DNA of 64,000 nt from Geminicoccaceae bacterium. Its GTDB lineage: Bacteria > Pseudomonadota > Alphaproteobacteria > Geminicoccales > Geminicoccaceae. The notes under the pieces were generated by a model, which saw only the letters and a list, made by a program, of their open reading frames with translations, was not told the DNA's origin and ran no database searches. The stretch lies in assembly GCA_028279345.1 (NCBI GenBank), contig JANQNY010000016.1, positions 32,207 to 96,206 on the forward strand. The letters are read 5' to 3'. How positions within the stretch are numbered: the first letter of the stretch is position 1; each line of letters begins with the position of its first letter. Below, one piece after another: positions 1-11,890 of this stretch. The translations under genes and the position numbers were made by a program.

Positions 1-550
1 GCATCACCGTGTCGGTCGTAAGTTCCATCGCGACGGGACGGCCCACCGGCACCACAAGCTCACCGACCGTCGCGATCCCTTCGTTCGGAAAAATGAACAG
101 CCACTTCCAGTCCAGCCCTACGGCTTGCACGCAGACGGGGTCGCCGGGGAGCGGCTTGTAGGGATCGAGCCGATGCGTCGCAGTCCAAAGCTGTGCCGCG
201 AGAGCAATCACGATGACAATCGGCACGCCCCAGATGAAGACCTCGAGCTTCGGGTTGTACGCCGAATGCGGACGATAGGTGGCGCGGGCCGATCGGCGAT
301 AGCGGATCAGGATGATCGGCGTGAAAAGAAAAACCGGCAGGATTGCGATGCTCGTCCAGGCAATGACTCGGAAAAAATGATCGCGTTGATGCTCCGCAAT
401 GGGGCCGAGCGGACTCAAAAACGTGTGCGACGGCTGCGCAAGTGTATCGGCAGCGAAACTCGATGCTGTAAATGCAAAAAAGAGGACAAGCCCCACGGCT
501 TTTGCGGCTTTAGCTCGAGCGGCTCGATCGTTCACTCGGCTGACTAACAT
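1..550 (-). CDS. cyoA: Cytochrome bo-type ubiquinol oxidase subunit II, 5' part (gene runs off the left edge)
   Basis: Subunit II of a quinol-oxidising terminal oxidase in the cytoplasmic membrane. Reading the minus strand from an ATG at 550 gives about 183 residues without a stop up to the window edge. They contain an N-terminal hydrophobic signal-like segment, a first transmembrane helix ending in the positively charged stretch IRYRRSAR, and a second helix (VFIWGVPIVIVIALAAQLW) followed by THRLDPYKPL, which closely matches the helix 2 exit of CyoA. The start of the periplasmic cupredoxin domain follows (DWKWLFIFPNEGIATV). No lipobox cysteine is seen in the signal region, unlike E. coli CyoA. 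The cupredoxin C-terminus and the rest of the cyo operon lie outside the window. The ribosome binding site is weak. Confidence 0.85.
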   Translation of the reverse strand, partial: MLVSRVNDRAARAKAAKAVGLVLFFAFTASSFAADTLAQPSHTFLSPLGPIAEHQRDHFFRVIAWTSIAILPVFLFTPIILIRYRRSARATYRPHSAYNPKLEVFIWGVPIVIVIALAAQLWTATHRLDPYKPLPGDPVCVQAVGLDWKWLFIFPNEGIATVGELVVPVGRPVAMELTTDTVM

Positions 551-1020
551 GAATTCTTGCTGACCCAGAAGTTCGTTTATCGCGTGACCGGAGTCTTCGA
601 CGTATCGCAAGGTGCTGTGCTTGTGTCCGGGAGTTTTCCTCCGCGATGGTCGAGGACATGTCGCCGCTTCTCGCGGTGGTGGGACCCAGGTCGCCCACGC
701 GCGCACGAGAAATGAGTGGACGGGAGATGGGTGCAGAGTCAATACGGAATTAAGATGCGGTCAGGTCAAATAAAGTAAGTCAATTGCAATACTAAAGTAG
801 AGAGGCCGTATCTGATCTGTCGCTCCTGGGCCGTTGACTTCTGATGACCTGGGTCGTTGATGCCACCGTGAGCGCCCCGACGGAGCTTGTCGACCTGTTC
901 GTCGGTTGCAGGTGCGCTGGAGGTTCACCTGTGTCGGGCCGGCACCGAGACGCCCGGTCCGGGCCGAGAGAGCAGCCGGTCTCCGCGAGGGGCGCACGCC
1001 AGCCCTCCGATACGGGCGCC
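551..1020. other. Intergenic region upstream of cyoA, no gene supported
   Basis: About 470 bases between the cyoA start and the pgm stop. Short open frames exist on both strands but are arginine-rich, lack ribosome binding sites and resemble no family. An AT-richer patch at roughly 745-800 contains minus-strand TTGACT and TTGACC elements and is the likeliest place for the cyo promoter. No exact promoter is assigned. Confidence 0.4.
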
Positions 1021-2697
<1,677 letters not shown>

Positions 2698-2742
2698 TTA
2701 CTAGCCGGATATCGCTGTCGCGCAACCGGGGGGGGGGTACGC

Positions 2743-3381
2743 TCAGCCCCCTCTCATCGCTCGGGCCGCCTTGGCGAGGGCGGTCACCTGCGCCCAGTCG
2801 CGACGCGCGACGGCGGCGCGCGGTGTCAGCCATGACCCGCCGACGCAGCGGACATTGCCCAGCGCGAGATAGGTTGGCGCCGACGCCGGCGTGATCCCGC
2901 CGGTTGGACAGAACGCCGCCTTCGGCAACGGCGAGGCCAATGCCCGGAGTGCGGCGACACCACCCGCAGGCTCGGCAGGGAAGAACTTCATCGCGCGCCA
3001 GCCTCGCTCCAGCAGCCGCATGATCTCGCTCGCGGTCGCAGCCCCCGGCAAGAGCGGAAGGCCGCCATCCTGGGCGGCGTCCAGCAGGTTGGGCGCGGCG
3101 CCCGGGCTGACGGCAAAGGCCGCGCCTGCGCGCCGCGCCTCCACCAGTTGATGTCCGTCGAGGACGGTGCCGACGCCTGTCGTCATCGCCGGCACTGCGG
3201 CGGTTACCGCTCGGACGCAGTCAAGCGCCTGTGCCGTCCGGAGCGTGATCTCGATCGTGTCGATCCCGCCCGCGAGGAGGGCGTTCGCCAGGTCGACCGC
3301 AAGCGGAGGCTCTTCAACCGTGACCACGGGGAGCACCGGGCCCCGGGCCATCACTGCGAGCAGCGCCTCGTTCTGCACCAC
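2743..3381 (-). CDS. eda: KDPG / 4-hydroxy-2-oxoglutarate aldolase
   Basis: Class I aldolase of the Entner-Doudoroff pathway, cleaving 2-keto-3-deoxy-6-phosphogluconate to pyruvate and glyceraldehyde 3-phosphate. The 212 residues match the trimeric KDPG aldolase length. The general-base glutamate is in IEITLRT (about residue 44), the Schiff-base lysine is in MKFFPAE (about residue 132), and the phosphate-binding loops FCPTGGIT and the final glycine-rich turn are present. The neighbouring pgm downstream fits a sugar-phosphate role. The related enzyme 2-keto-3-deoxy-6-phosphogalactonate aldolase (DgoA) cannot be excluded from sequence reading alone. Confidence 0.88.
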   Translation of the reverse strand: MVQNEALLAVMARGPVLPVVTVEEPPLAVDLANALLAGGIDTIEITLRTAQALDCVRAVTAAVPAMTTGVGTVLDGHQLVEARRAGAAFAVSPGAAPNLLDAAQDGGLPLLPGAATASEIMRLLERGWRAMKFFPAEPAGGVAALRALASPLPKAAFCPTGGITPASAPTYLALGNVRCVGGSWLTPRAAVARRDWAQVTALAKAARAMRGG

Positions 3382-3533
3382 GCTCGTCCCTCCTCGAACT
3401 CGCGCCGGCCTCGTCCTCGCGCGGCATGCGCGCTAGGCATTAGCGGACGAGACGGGTTGCTGCTCCCCAATCGCGCATTTGAAGGTCCGGTGAACGTCTC
3501 ATCGCGCCGGTCACTTGGCAATCGGCCTAGGAG

Positions 3534-4388
3534 CTATGCGGCGTCGACCAGTTCGGCGATGAAGGCTGGCAGCGCGAATGCGGCTTGGTGGACGGCGGGG
3601 GTGTAGTAGCGGGTGCCGATGCCGGCAGCAGCGAAGCGCTCGGTCAGCGTCGCGCGTTCGGGTGCGGGCGCCGGGGTGCCAGCGTAACCGAGCGTCATGT
3701 GCCCGCCGAAATAGGTGGGAACGGCGATGATGTAGGCGGTCGCCTCGGGTAAGGCGCGGCGGAGATTGCCGAGGCCCGCCTTCAGCTCGCCGGGCTGCAG
3801 GAACGGCACCCCATTTTGCGTCACGACGACGCCGCCGGGCTTCAGGATGCGCGCCACGTCCCGGTAGAAGGGTTCCTGGAACAAAACCTCACCGGGCCCG
3901 ATGGGGTCGGTCGAATCGACGAGCACAGCGTCGAACCATCGCTCGGTTTGGGCAGCGAAAACGCTCCCGTCGGCGATCACGACTTCGAGCCGCGGGTCGT
4001 CGAAGGTGCCGCGATGGATCGATCCGAGGTGCCGCTCGGCGAAACCGATGACGTCGGCGTCGAGCTCCACCAGCGTCACTCGCTCGATGGCACGATGGCG
4101 CAGCACCTCGCGGGCGAGCCCGCCATCGCCGCCGCCGATGATGAGCACCTCGCGCGCCTTGCCGTGGGCGAACAAGGGCACGTGGGCCATCATCTCATGG
4201 TAGACGAACTCGTCGCCCGTGGTGACCTGGGTGACGCCGTCTAGCATGAGCACGTCGCCGAACGTCACGTTCTTGAAGAGCGCCAGATGCTGATGGTCCC
4301 CCGCTTGCTCGGCTAGGACCTCGGTCGCGCGGAATGTCAGGCGCACGTCGTCGTGGAGGGTCTCCTCGAACCAACGGCCATCGCTCAC
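3534..4388 (-). CDS. speE: Spermidine synthase (polyamine aminopropyltransferase)
   Basis: Transfers aminopropyl from decarboxylated S-adenosylmethionine to putrescine. The start chosen is a GTG at 4388 that overlaps the speD stop as GTGA. It gives 284 residues, close to the usual 285-290, and begins SDGRWFEETL, a normal SpeE N-terminus. The frame stays open further upstream, but that part lies over speD and is arginine-rich noise. The Rossmann glycine loop IIGGGDGG is at about 83-90, the dcSAM-binding LVELDADV follows, and the catalytic aspartate sits in LVDSTDPIGP. The coupled start with speD shows they form one polyamine operon. Confidence 0.93.
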   Translation of the reverse strand: MSDGRWFEETLHDDVRLTFRATEVLAEQAGDHQHLALFKNVTFGDVLMLDGVTQVTTGDEFVYHEMMAHVPLFAHGKAREVLIIGGGDGGLAREVLRHRAIERVTLVELDADVIGFAERHLGSIHRGTFDDPRLEVVIADGSVFAAQTERWFDAVLVDSTDPIGPGEVLFQEPFYRDVARILKPGGVVVTQNGVPFLQPGELKAGLGNLRRALPEATAYIIAVPTYFGGHMTLGYAGTPAPAPERATLTERFAAAGIGTRYYTPAVHQAAFALPAFIAELVDAA

Positions 4389-4861
4389 GCGAGCGCACCG
4401 CGACGCAGGGTCTGGACCTCGACGCGGTCCGGCCGGAACGCCTGCTCGAGCACGTCGACGCAGCGCTCCGGACGAGCGCCACCGCACATGAAGACGTCGA
4501 GCGCTGCGTAGTCGCGCTCGGGCCAGGAGTGTATCGAGATGTGGCTCTCAGCGAGTACCGCGACACCGCTCAGGCCGCCATTCGGCTCGAACGGGTGCAG
4601 GTGGATGTGCAAGAGCGTGGCGCCGGCGGCTTCGACGCAAGCGCGCATGGCCCGCTCGACGTGGGCCTGATCGTCGATGCGATCGGCCCCGTAGAGGTCG
4701 ATGATCAGGTGCACGCCGGCGAAGGTCGCACCGTCGCGCTCGATGAAATAGTCCTGACGCGCCGCTGTCGCGACGGTGGCATCCAGGGTCTCGGCTTCCG
4801 TTTGGGAGGTTTCGCGCCGCTGCGCACCCATCCCCAATTGGAAGAGGGCGTCTGACGACAT
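4385..4861 (-). CDS. speD: S-adenosylmethionine decarboxylase proenzyme
   Basis: Pyruvoyl enzyme supplying decarboxylated AdoMet to SpeE. The 158 residues contain the self-cleavage site ESHISIHSWPE, with Glu105 and Ser106 at the scissile bond and Ser106 becoming the pyruvoyl group. The conserved catalytic cysteine is in DVFMCG (about residue 126). The N-terminal 30 or so residues are longer than in the minimal SpeH/SpeD1b form, so an internal start is possible. The stop overlaps the speE GTG. proB ends 91 bp upstream on the same strand. Confidence 0.92.
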   Translation of the reverse strand: MSSDALFQLGMGAQRRETSQTEAETLDATVATAARQDYFIERDGATFAGVHLIIDLYGADRIDDQAHVERAMRACVEAAGATLLHIHLHPFEPNGGLSGVAVLAESHISIHSWPERDYAALDVFMCGGARPERCVDVLEQAFRPDRVEVQTLRRGALA

Positions 4862-4952
4862 GGCGTCCTCCCCAACCAGCAGATGTCCCCGCGCCTTCGC
4901 GGGAAGCGCCTTCTAGGGGTGGAGCGCCCGGTGGGTCAACGGGTGTCTCACC

Positions 4953-7424
<2,472 letters not shown>

Positions 7425-7452
7425 CGAGAGCTCCTCGTCCGAGACGCCGCGC

Positions 7453-7767
7453 TCAGGCGCCGGCGATGTCCTTGATCCGCAACACCGTGAGCGATTGACG
7501 GTGCCCGGCCTTGCGTCGCGAGTTCTTGCGCCGCCGCTTCTTGAAGATCACAAGCTTCGGTCCTTTGACCTGCTCGAGCACCTCGGCCGTCACCGCGGCG
7601 CCGTCGACCGCAGGCGCGCCGATTTTCGCCTGCCCGTTTCCGCCGATCATCAACACATCGGTCAGCTTGATCTCGCTGCCGGCCTCGGCCTCCAGCCGTT
7701 CCACCTGAATGACGTCGTCGGCGGCGACACGGTACTGCTTGCCGCCCGTCTTGATTACTGCGTACAT
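7453..7767 (-). CDS. rplU: 50S ribosomal protein L21
   Basis: Binds 23S rRNA. The 104 residues start [14 protein letters not shown] and contain [16 protein letters not shown], the L21 signature. First gene of the rplU-rpmA-obg-proB run. A sigma70-like promoter lies about 50-80 bp upstream. Confidence 0.98.
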   Translation of the reverse strand: MYAVIKTGGKQYRVAADDVIQVERLEAEAGSEIKLTDVLMIGGNGQAKIGAPAVDGAAVTAEVLEQVKGPKLVIFKKRRRKNSRRKAGHRQSLTVLRIKDIAGA

Positions 7768-7794
7768 GGCTTGACCGAAGCAAAGAGAGGGGCA

Positions 7795-7809
7795 CGCCCG
7801 AATCGGGCG
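7795..7809 (-). promoter_or_regulatory. Perfect stem-loop in the predicted rplU 5' leader
   Basis: CGCCCGA and TCGGGCG form a 7-bp perfect inverted repeat around one central base, about 28 nt ahead of the rplU ATG. It would fall inside the leader RNA transcribed from the promoter at 7820-7847. A role in L21 autoregulation or mRNA stability is only an inference, and it could equally be a protein-binding palindrome. Confidence 0.4.
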
Positions 7810-7819
7810 GCGGGGCGAG

Positions 7820-7847
7820 AAAATACTTCGGTGGGTGCCGTTGTCAA
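7820..7847 (-). promoter_or_regulatory. Sigma70-like promoter for rplU-rpmA-obg-proB
   Basis: Minus strand: a consensus -35 TTGACA (7842-7847), a 16-bp spacer and a -10-like TATTTT (7820-7825). Predicted transcription starts near 7810-7814, leaving a leader of about 45 nt before the rplU ATG at 7767. Confidence 0.55.
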
Positions 7848-7886
7848 CGGCGTCGCCGGCATCGCCCTTCGGGAGGTGGTGACGTC

Positions 7887-9068
7887 TTGAGCCAGTTCAG
7901 CCTCGGCATTGAAGAAGAGTACCTGCTGGTCGACCCCGAGACCCGCGATCTGGTGGCCTCACCGGATCCGGCGTTCATGGATGCCTGCCGCGATATCGCG
8001 GGCGATCGCGTGACCAACGAGCTCCTCCAGGCCCAGGTCGAGATCGACACGCCCGCCTGTTCCGACGTCGCAACGGCGGCGAAGGAGCTGCGCCGGCTAC
8101 GCGCTGCCGTCATCACGGCGGCGGGCGCTCACGGGATGGCGGTGATCGCCAGCTCGACCCACCCCTTTGCCCAGTGGCGCTCGCTCAAGCGCGTCACCAA
8201 GCAGCGCTACGACCAGCTCGCGCGCGACTTCCGCATCATCGCCGATCGGCTCGCTATCTGTGGCATGCACGTCCACGTCGGCATCGATGACGCGGACGAG
8301 CGCATCGATCTGATGAACCAGGCGACCTACTTCCTGCCCCATTTGTTGACGCTCTCGACCAGCTCGCCGTTCTGGCAAGGCGAGCACAGTGGCCTAATGG
8401 CGTATCGGCCGACCGTCTTTCGCGACCTGCCACGTAGTGGCTTGCCGGAGCATCTCGAAAACGACCGTCAGTGGCAGGATCTTCTCGGCACGCTCGAGGA
8501 GACGGGCCTCTGCGACGACGGCTCCAAGATCTGGTGGGACCTTCGGCCTTCGATCAACTTCCCGACCCTTGAGCTGCGGGTCTGCGACATCTGCACGCGC
8601 GTCGAGGATGCCGTCGCCATCTCGGCCCTCTTCCAGTCGCTGGTTGCCACCCTGCATCGGCTTCGACAACGCAATCAGTCCTGGCGCTACTACCGCCACC
8701 TGCTGATCGAGGAGAACAAGTGGCGCGCGCAGCGCTATGGCGTGCGTGGCGACCTAGCGGACTTCGGCTGTCGGAACCTAAAGCCCTTCAGTGACTTGAT
8801 CGAGGAGTTGATCGAGATCGTCGAGGAGGCAGCCCTTGAGCTTGGGTGCCTCGCTGAGGTCTCGCGAGTCCGGGCAATCGTCGCCGAAGGAACGTCGGCG
8901 GACCATCAGCTCCGCGTCCATCAAGAGAGCCTCGATGCGGGGGCCGACGGCAAGGAAGCCCTCATTGCCGTGGTCGATTGGCTGATCGAGACGACCCGCG
9001 CCGGCATCGGTAGCGACGAGCCGACCACGACCGCCGACTTGCTGGCCAAGCGCGCCACCACGTCCTAG
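7887..9068 (+). CDS. YbdK-type carboxylate-amine ligase (GCS2 family)
   Basis: Member of the glutamate-cysteine ligase type 2 family, ATP-dependent enzymes joining a carboxylate to an amine. The true substrate is usually unknown and glutamate-cysteine ligase activity is weak in the E. coli homologue. The 393 residues start [17 protein letters not shown] after a TTG codon with a GGGAGG ribosome site 10 bases upstream. No in-frame ATG occurs before residue 28, so TTG is the likely start. The CGMHVHVGI motif and [18 protein letters not shown] are family hallmarks. It is divergent from rplU and 29 bp upstream of ribBX, so likely co-transcribed with the latter. Confidence 0.85.
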   Translation: MSQFSLGIEEEYLLVDPETRDLVASPDPAFMDACRDIAGDRVTNELLQAQVEIDTPACSDVATAAKELRRLRAAVITAAGAHGMAVIASSTHPFAQWRSLKRVTKQRYDQLARDFRIIADRLAICGMHVHVGIDDADERIDLMNQATYFLPHLLTLSTSSPFWQGEHSGLMAYRPTVFRDLPRSGLPEHLENDRQWQDLLGTLEETGLCDDGSKIWWDLRPSINFPTLELRVCDICTRVEDAVAISALFQSLVATLHRLRQRNQSWRYYRHLLIEENKWRAQRYGVRGDLADFGCRNLKPFSDLIEELIEIVEEAALELGCLAEVSRVRAIVAEGTSADHQLRVHQESLDAGADGKEALIAVVDWLIETTRAGIGSDEPTTTADLLAKRATTS

Positions 9069-9097
9069 GTCTCGCTCTCCGTTTCAACAGGTGAGCG

Positions 9098-10204
9098 ATG
9101 TCTGATCTCGATCCCATAGAGGACGCCATCCGCGCGATTGGCGAGGGCCGCATGGTGGTTGTCGTCGACGACGACGACCGCGAGAACGAGGGCGATCTGG
9201 TCATGGCGGCCGACCGTTCGACGCCGGAGCAGACGGCGTTCATCATCCGCCACACCAGCGGCATCCTCTGCGTACCGATGACCGCAGGCGAAGCGCGGCG
9301 GTTGCGGCTCGACCCTATGGTGAGCGCCAACGACGCCCCGCTCAGAACCGCGTTCACAGTCTCGGTGGACTATCGCGAGGGCCTGACGACGGGCATCTCC
9401 GCGGACGAGCGGACGGCGACGATCCGCGCACTCGCCAACCGCAATTGCGGTGCCGAAGACTTCGTGCGACCCGGCCATGTGTTCCCGCTGGTCGCTCGCG
9501 ACGGCGGCGTGCTCGTGCGCTCGGGACACACCGAGGCGGCGGTCGACCTTGCGCGACTGGCCGGCGCGGCGCCGGCGGCGGTGATCGGCGAACTGGTCAA
9601 CGACGACGGCACGGTGAAGCGGCTGCCCGACTGCCGTGCCTTCGCCACGGAGCATGGCCTCAAGATCGTCTCCATCGCCGACCTGATCGACTACCGCCAG
9701 CAACGCGAGCACCTCGTCGAGCGGGTCACCGTCTTCCCGGTGGACACGCCGGCAGGGCGTGCCGAGGCACATGTCTACAAGACACCCTTCGACAACCTTC
9801 AGCAGGTGGCGCTGGTCTTCGGCGACACCGCGGGGCCGGTTCCGGTTTTGGCGCGTATCCACCGCGAGCAGGTCGTGGCGGACTTGTTCGTCAGGGCACC
9901 TGGCGAGGAGCCGACGCGCCGGGCGCTGGAGCGGATCGGCCGCGAAGGCAGGGGCGTCTTGATCTATCTCAGGGATGGGCTCGCCGTTCCACCCCGCGCT
10001 CTTGAGCCCGAGAGCGGCGACCATGAGGACCATGGCAGCGCCCAGGCGCGACGCGACCGCTGGCGCGAGGTCGGCATCGGCGCGCAGATCCTGCGCGAGT
10101 TGGGCATCACCCGCATCAGGCTCCTGAGCTCGAGCCAGCGCCAGTATGTCGGGCTCGATGGCTTCGGCATCGAGATCACCGCGACGGAGCCGCTGGAACA
10201 CTAG
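9098..10204 (+). CDS. ribBX: 3,4-dihydroxy-2-butanone 4-phosphate synthase fused to a degenerate GTP cyclohydrolase II domain (RibBX type)
   Basis: Makes the four-carbon precursor of riboflavin from ribulose 5-phosphate. Residues 1-200 form an intact RibB domain: the acidic loop DDDDRENEGDLV (about 24-35), HTSGILCVPM, and RPGHVFPLVARDGGVLVRSGHTEA. The C-terminal 160 residues align with GTP cyclohydrolase II (TPFDNLQQVALVFG, then RIHREQVVADLF) but lack all three zinc-binding cysteines expected after that point, so this half is predicted inactive as a cyclohydrolase. This matches the RibBX fusions described in alphaproteobacteria, where a separate RibA is needed. It follows the YbdK-type gene closely. 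Confidence 0.85.
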   Translation: MSDLDPIEDAIRAIGEGRMVVVVDDDDRENEGDLVMAADRSTPEQTAFIIRHTSGILCVPMTAGEARRLRLDPMVSANDAPLRTAFTVSVDYREGLTTGISADERTATIRALANRNCGAEDFVRPGHVFPLVARDGGVLVRSGHTEAAVDLARLAGAAPAAVIGELVNDDGTVKRLPDCRAFATEHGLKIVSIADLIDYRQQREHLVERVTVFPVDTPAGRAEAHVYKTPFDNLQQVALVFGDTAGPVPVLARIHREQVVADLFVRAPGEEPTRRALERIGREGRGVLIYLRDGLAVPPRALEPESGDHEDHGSAQARRDRWREVGIGAQILRELGITRIRLLSSSQRQYVGLDGFGIEITATEPLEH

Positions 10205-10374
10205 AAGTCCGGCTACCGGTCCCCCGGTGCGCGGACGGGCCAGCCGACCCGAAGAACGCGGCCGTGGTGCAAAAATCCTTGGCTCAAGGGACGCGAGCTT
10301 TCTACAACAGATTCCGCGTAAAGCGGGTCCCGGCGGCAACGTGCGGAGCCCCACTTGTGATCAGGGAGAGAATC

Positions 10375-11340
10375 ATGACGTTCTGGCAGACCCTGCGTTG
10401 CGGCGTCTTCGCGGCGGTTCTCGTCGCGGGACCGGCGGCCGCAGCCGAGGTCGACAGCATCCACTTCCTCGTGCCGGGCGGTGCCGGTGGCGGTTGGGAC
10501 GGTACGGCGCGTGGCACGGGAGAGGCGCTCACGAAGTCTGGGCTGGTCGATCAGGCGACCTACGAGAACATGTCCGGCGGCGGCGGTGGCAAGGCGATTG
10601 CGTACTTGATCGAGAACGCCGAATCGAGCCACGGCACGCTGATGGTGAACTCGACCCCGATCGTGATCCGCTCGCTCACCGGCGTCTTCCCGCAGAGCTT
10701 CCGCGACCTCACGCTTGTTGCGGGCACCATCGGCGACTATGCGGCCCTGGTCGTGCTGCCGGACAGCCCGTTCGAGAGCTTCACCGAGGTCGTCGAGCAG
10801 TACGAGTCCGACCCGCGCTCGTTCGCGGTCGGTGGCGGCTCGGTGCCGGGCGGCATGGATCACCTCGTGGCCGCCATGGCCTTCGAGGCCGCCGGCCAGG
10901 AGCCGACGGCGGTCAAGTACATTCCGTTCGACGCGGGTGGCGATGCCATGGCGGCGTTGCTCTCGGGCGAGATCCAGGTGCTATCGACGGGCTTCTCCGA
11001 GGCGGTCGAGCTCGCGCGCTCGGGTGACGTGCGGATCATCGGCATCACCGCGACAGAGCGGGTACCCGCCTTCGAGGAAGCGCCGACGCTCAAGGAGCAG
11101 GGCTACGACGTGGACTTCGTCAACTGGCGCGGCTTTTTCGGTGCGCCCGGCCTGCCGGAAGAACAGCGCCAAGCCTATATCGAGGTCCTCGAGGCGATGT
11201 ACGAGACGCCTGAGTGGGAAGACGTGCGGGCGCGCAACGGGTGGGTCAATATCTGGCACCCGGGCGACGACTTCACGGTCTTTCTGGAGGCGCAGGAGGC
11301 GCAGCTAGGCGACCTCATGAAGAAGCTCGGCTTCCTCTAA
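10375..11340 (+). CDS. tctC: Tripartite tricarboxylate transporter substrate-binding protein
   Basis: Periplasmic Bug-family receptor that delivers citrate-like or other carboxylates to TctAB. The ATG at 10375, with GGGAGAG 6 bases upstream, gives 321 residues starting with a Sec signal (MTFWQTLRCGVFAAVLVAGP, cleaved after AAA-AE). The mature part opens IHFLVPGGAGGGWD, the Bug-family first beta strand and ligand loop, and ends with the usual long helix. The frame extends further 5' but without a start context. First gene of tctCBA, with a strong stem-loop after its stop. Confidence 0.9.
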   Translation: MTFWQTLRCGVFAAVLVAGPAAAAEVDSIHFLVPGGAGGGWDGTARGTGEALTKSGLVDQATYENMSGGGGGKAIAYLIENAESSHGTLMVNSTPIVIRSLTGVFPQSFRDLTLVAGTIGDYAALVVLPDSPFESFTEVVEQYESDPRSFAVGGGSVPGGMDHLVAAMAFEAAGQEPTAVKYIPFDAGGDAMAALLSGEIQVLSTGFSEAVELARSGDVRIIGITATERVPAFEEAPTLKEQGYDVDFVNWRGFFGAPGLPEEQRQAYIEVLEAMYETPEWEDVRARNGWVNIWHPGDDFTVFLEAQEAQLGDLMKKLGFL

Positions 11341-11348
11341 GACTCTCC

Positions 11349-11381
11349 GAGAGGGTGGCGCGCCACCTGCGCCATCCTCTC
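11349..11381 (+). promoter_or_regulatory. Intercistronic stem-loop between tctC and tctB
   Basis: GAGAGGGTGGCG and CGCCATCCTCTC pair over 12 positions (11 Watson-Crick and one G-U) around a 9-base loop, starting 8 bases after the tctC stop and ending just before the tctB ribosome site. There is no U-tract, so it is better read as an mRNA-stabilising or attenuating hairpin that lets the binding protein be made in excess over the membrane subunits than as a full terminator. Confidence 0.6.
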
Positions 11382-11395
11382 CAAGGAGCGATGCT

Positions 11396-11881
11396 TTGGC
11401 GGCAGATCGCTGGATCGCCCTCGGGTTTCTCGTCCTCTCACTCGTCTATGGCTGGGCGGCCTGGAACTACCCGATCCTACCCTTCGAGCAGAACAACCCC
11501 TTCAAGCCGAACACCTTGCCTATGGGCCTGGCGGTTGCGGGCGCCCTGCTGTCGCTGATCATCCTCCTCGGCGGTCGTGGCGACGCGGCGGCCGACACCA
11601 AAGGTGCGCAAGGCCTCACCCTTGCGCGGCTGATGAACTACGCCTGGGGCGAGGCGCTCGGGCTCATCCTGGCGATGATTGCCTACGCGCTGCTCTTACG
11701 CCCGTTGGGCTTCCTGCTCGCCACCGTGCTCTTTCTGGGTGGTTCAGCGGTGATCCTCGGCGAGCGCCGTTGGCACTTGCTCGTCCCGGTGGTCGTCATC
11801 GGCGCAGGCAGCATCTGGTATCTGGTCGACGAGGTGTTGGGGATCTTCCTGCGCCCCTGGCCCTGGTTTCTCGCAGGATAG
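11396..11881 (+). CDS. tctB: Tripartite tricarboxylate transporter small membrane subunit
   Basis: Small integral membrane subunit of the TTT system. 161 residues from a TTG codon, with AAGGAG 7 bases upstream. Four hydrophobic helices are visible at about 7-25, 40-58, 80-105 and 110-145, the TctB pattern. It lies between tctC and tctA, with 9 bases to tctA. Confidence 0.85.
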   Translation: MAADRWIALGFLVLSLVYGWAAWNYPILPFEQNNPFKPNTLPMGLAVAGALLSLIILLGGRGDAAADTKGAQGLTLARLMNYAWGEALGLILAMIAYALLLRPLGFLLATVLFLGGSAVILGERRWHLLVPVVVIGAGSIWYLVDEVLGIFLRPWPWFLAG

Positions 11882-11890
11882 GCGGCTTCC

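Noticed and set aside
125..547. 140-codon plus-strand frame over cyoA
   Set aside because: Antisense of the cyoA 5' part, which has clear CyoA helices.
9065..10354. 429-codon minus-strand frame opposite ribBX
   Set aside because: Antisense shadow. Plus-strand ribBX carries all conserved motifs.
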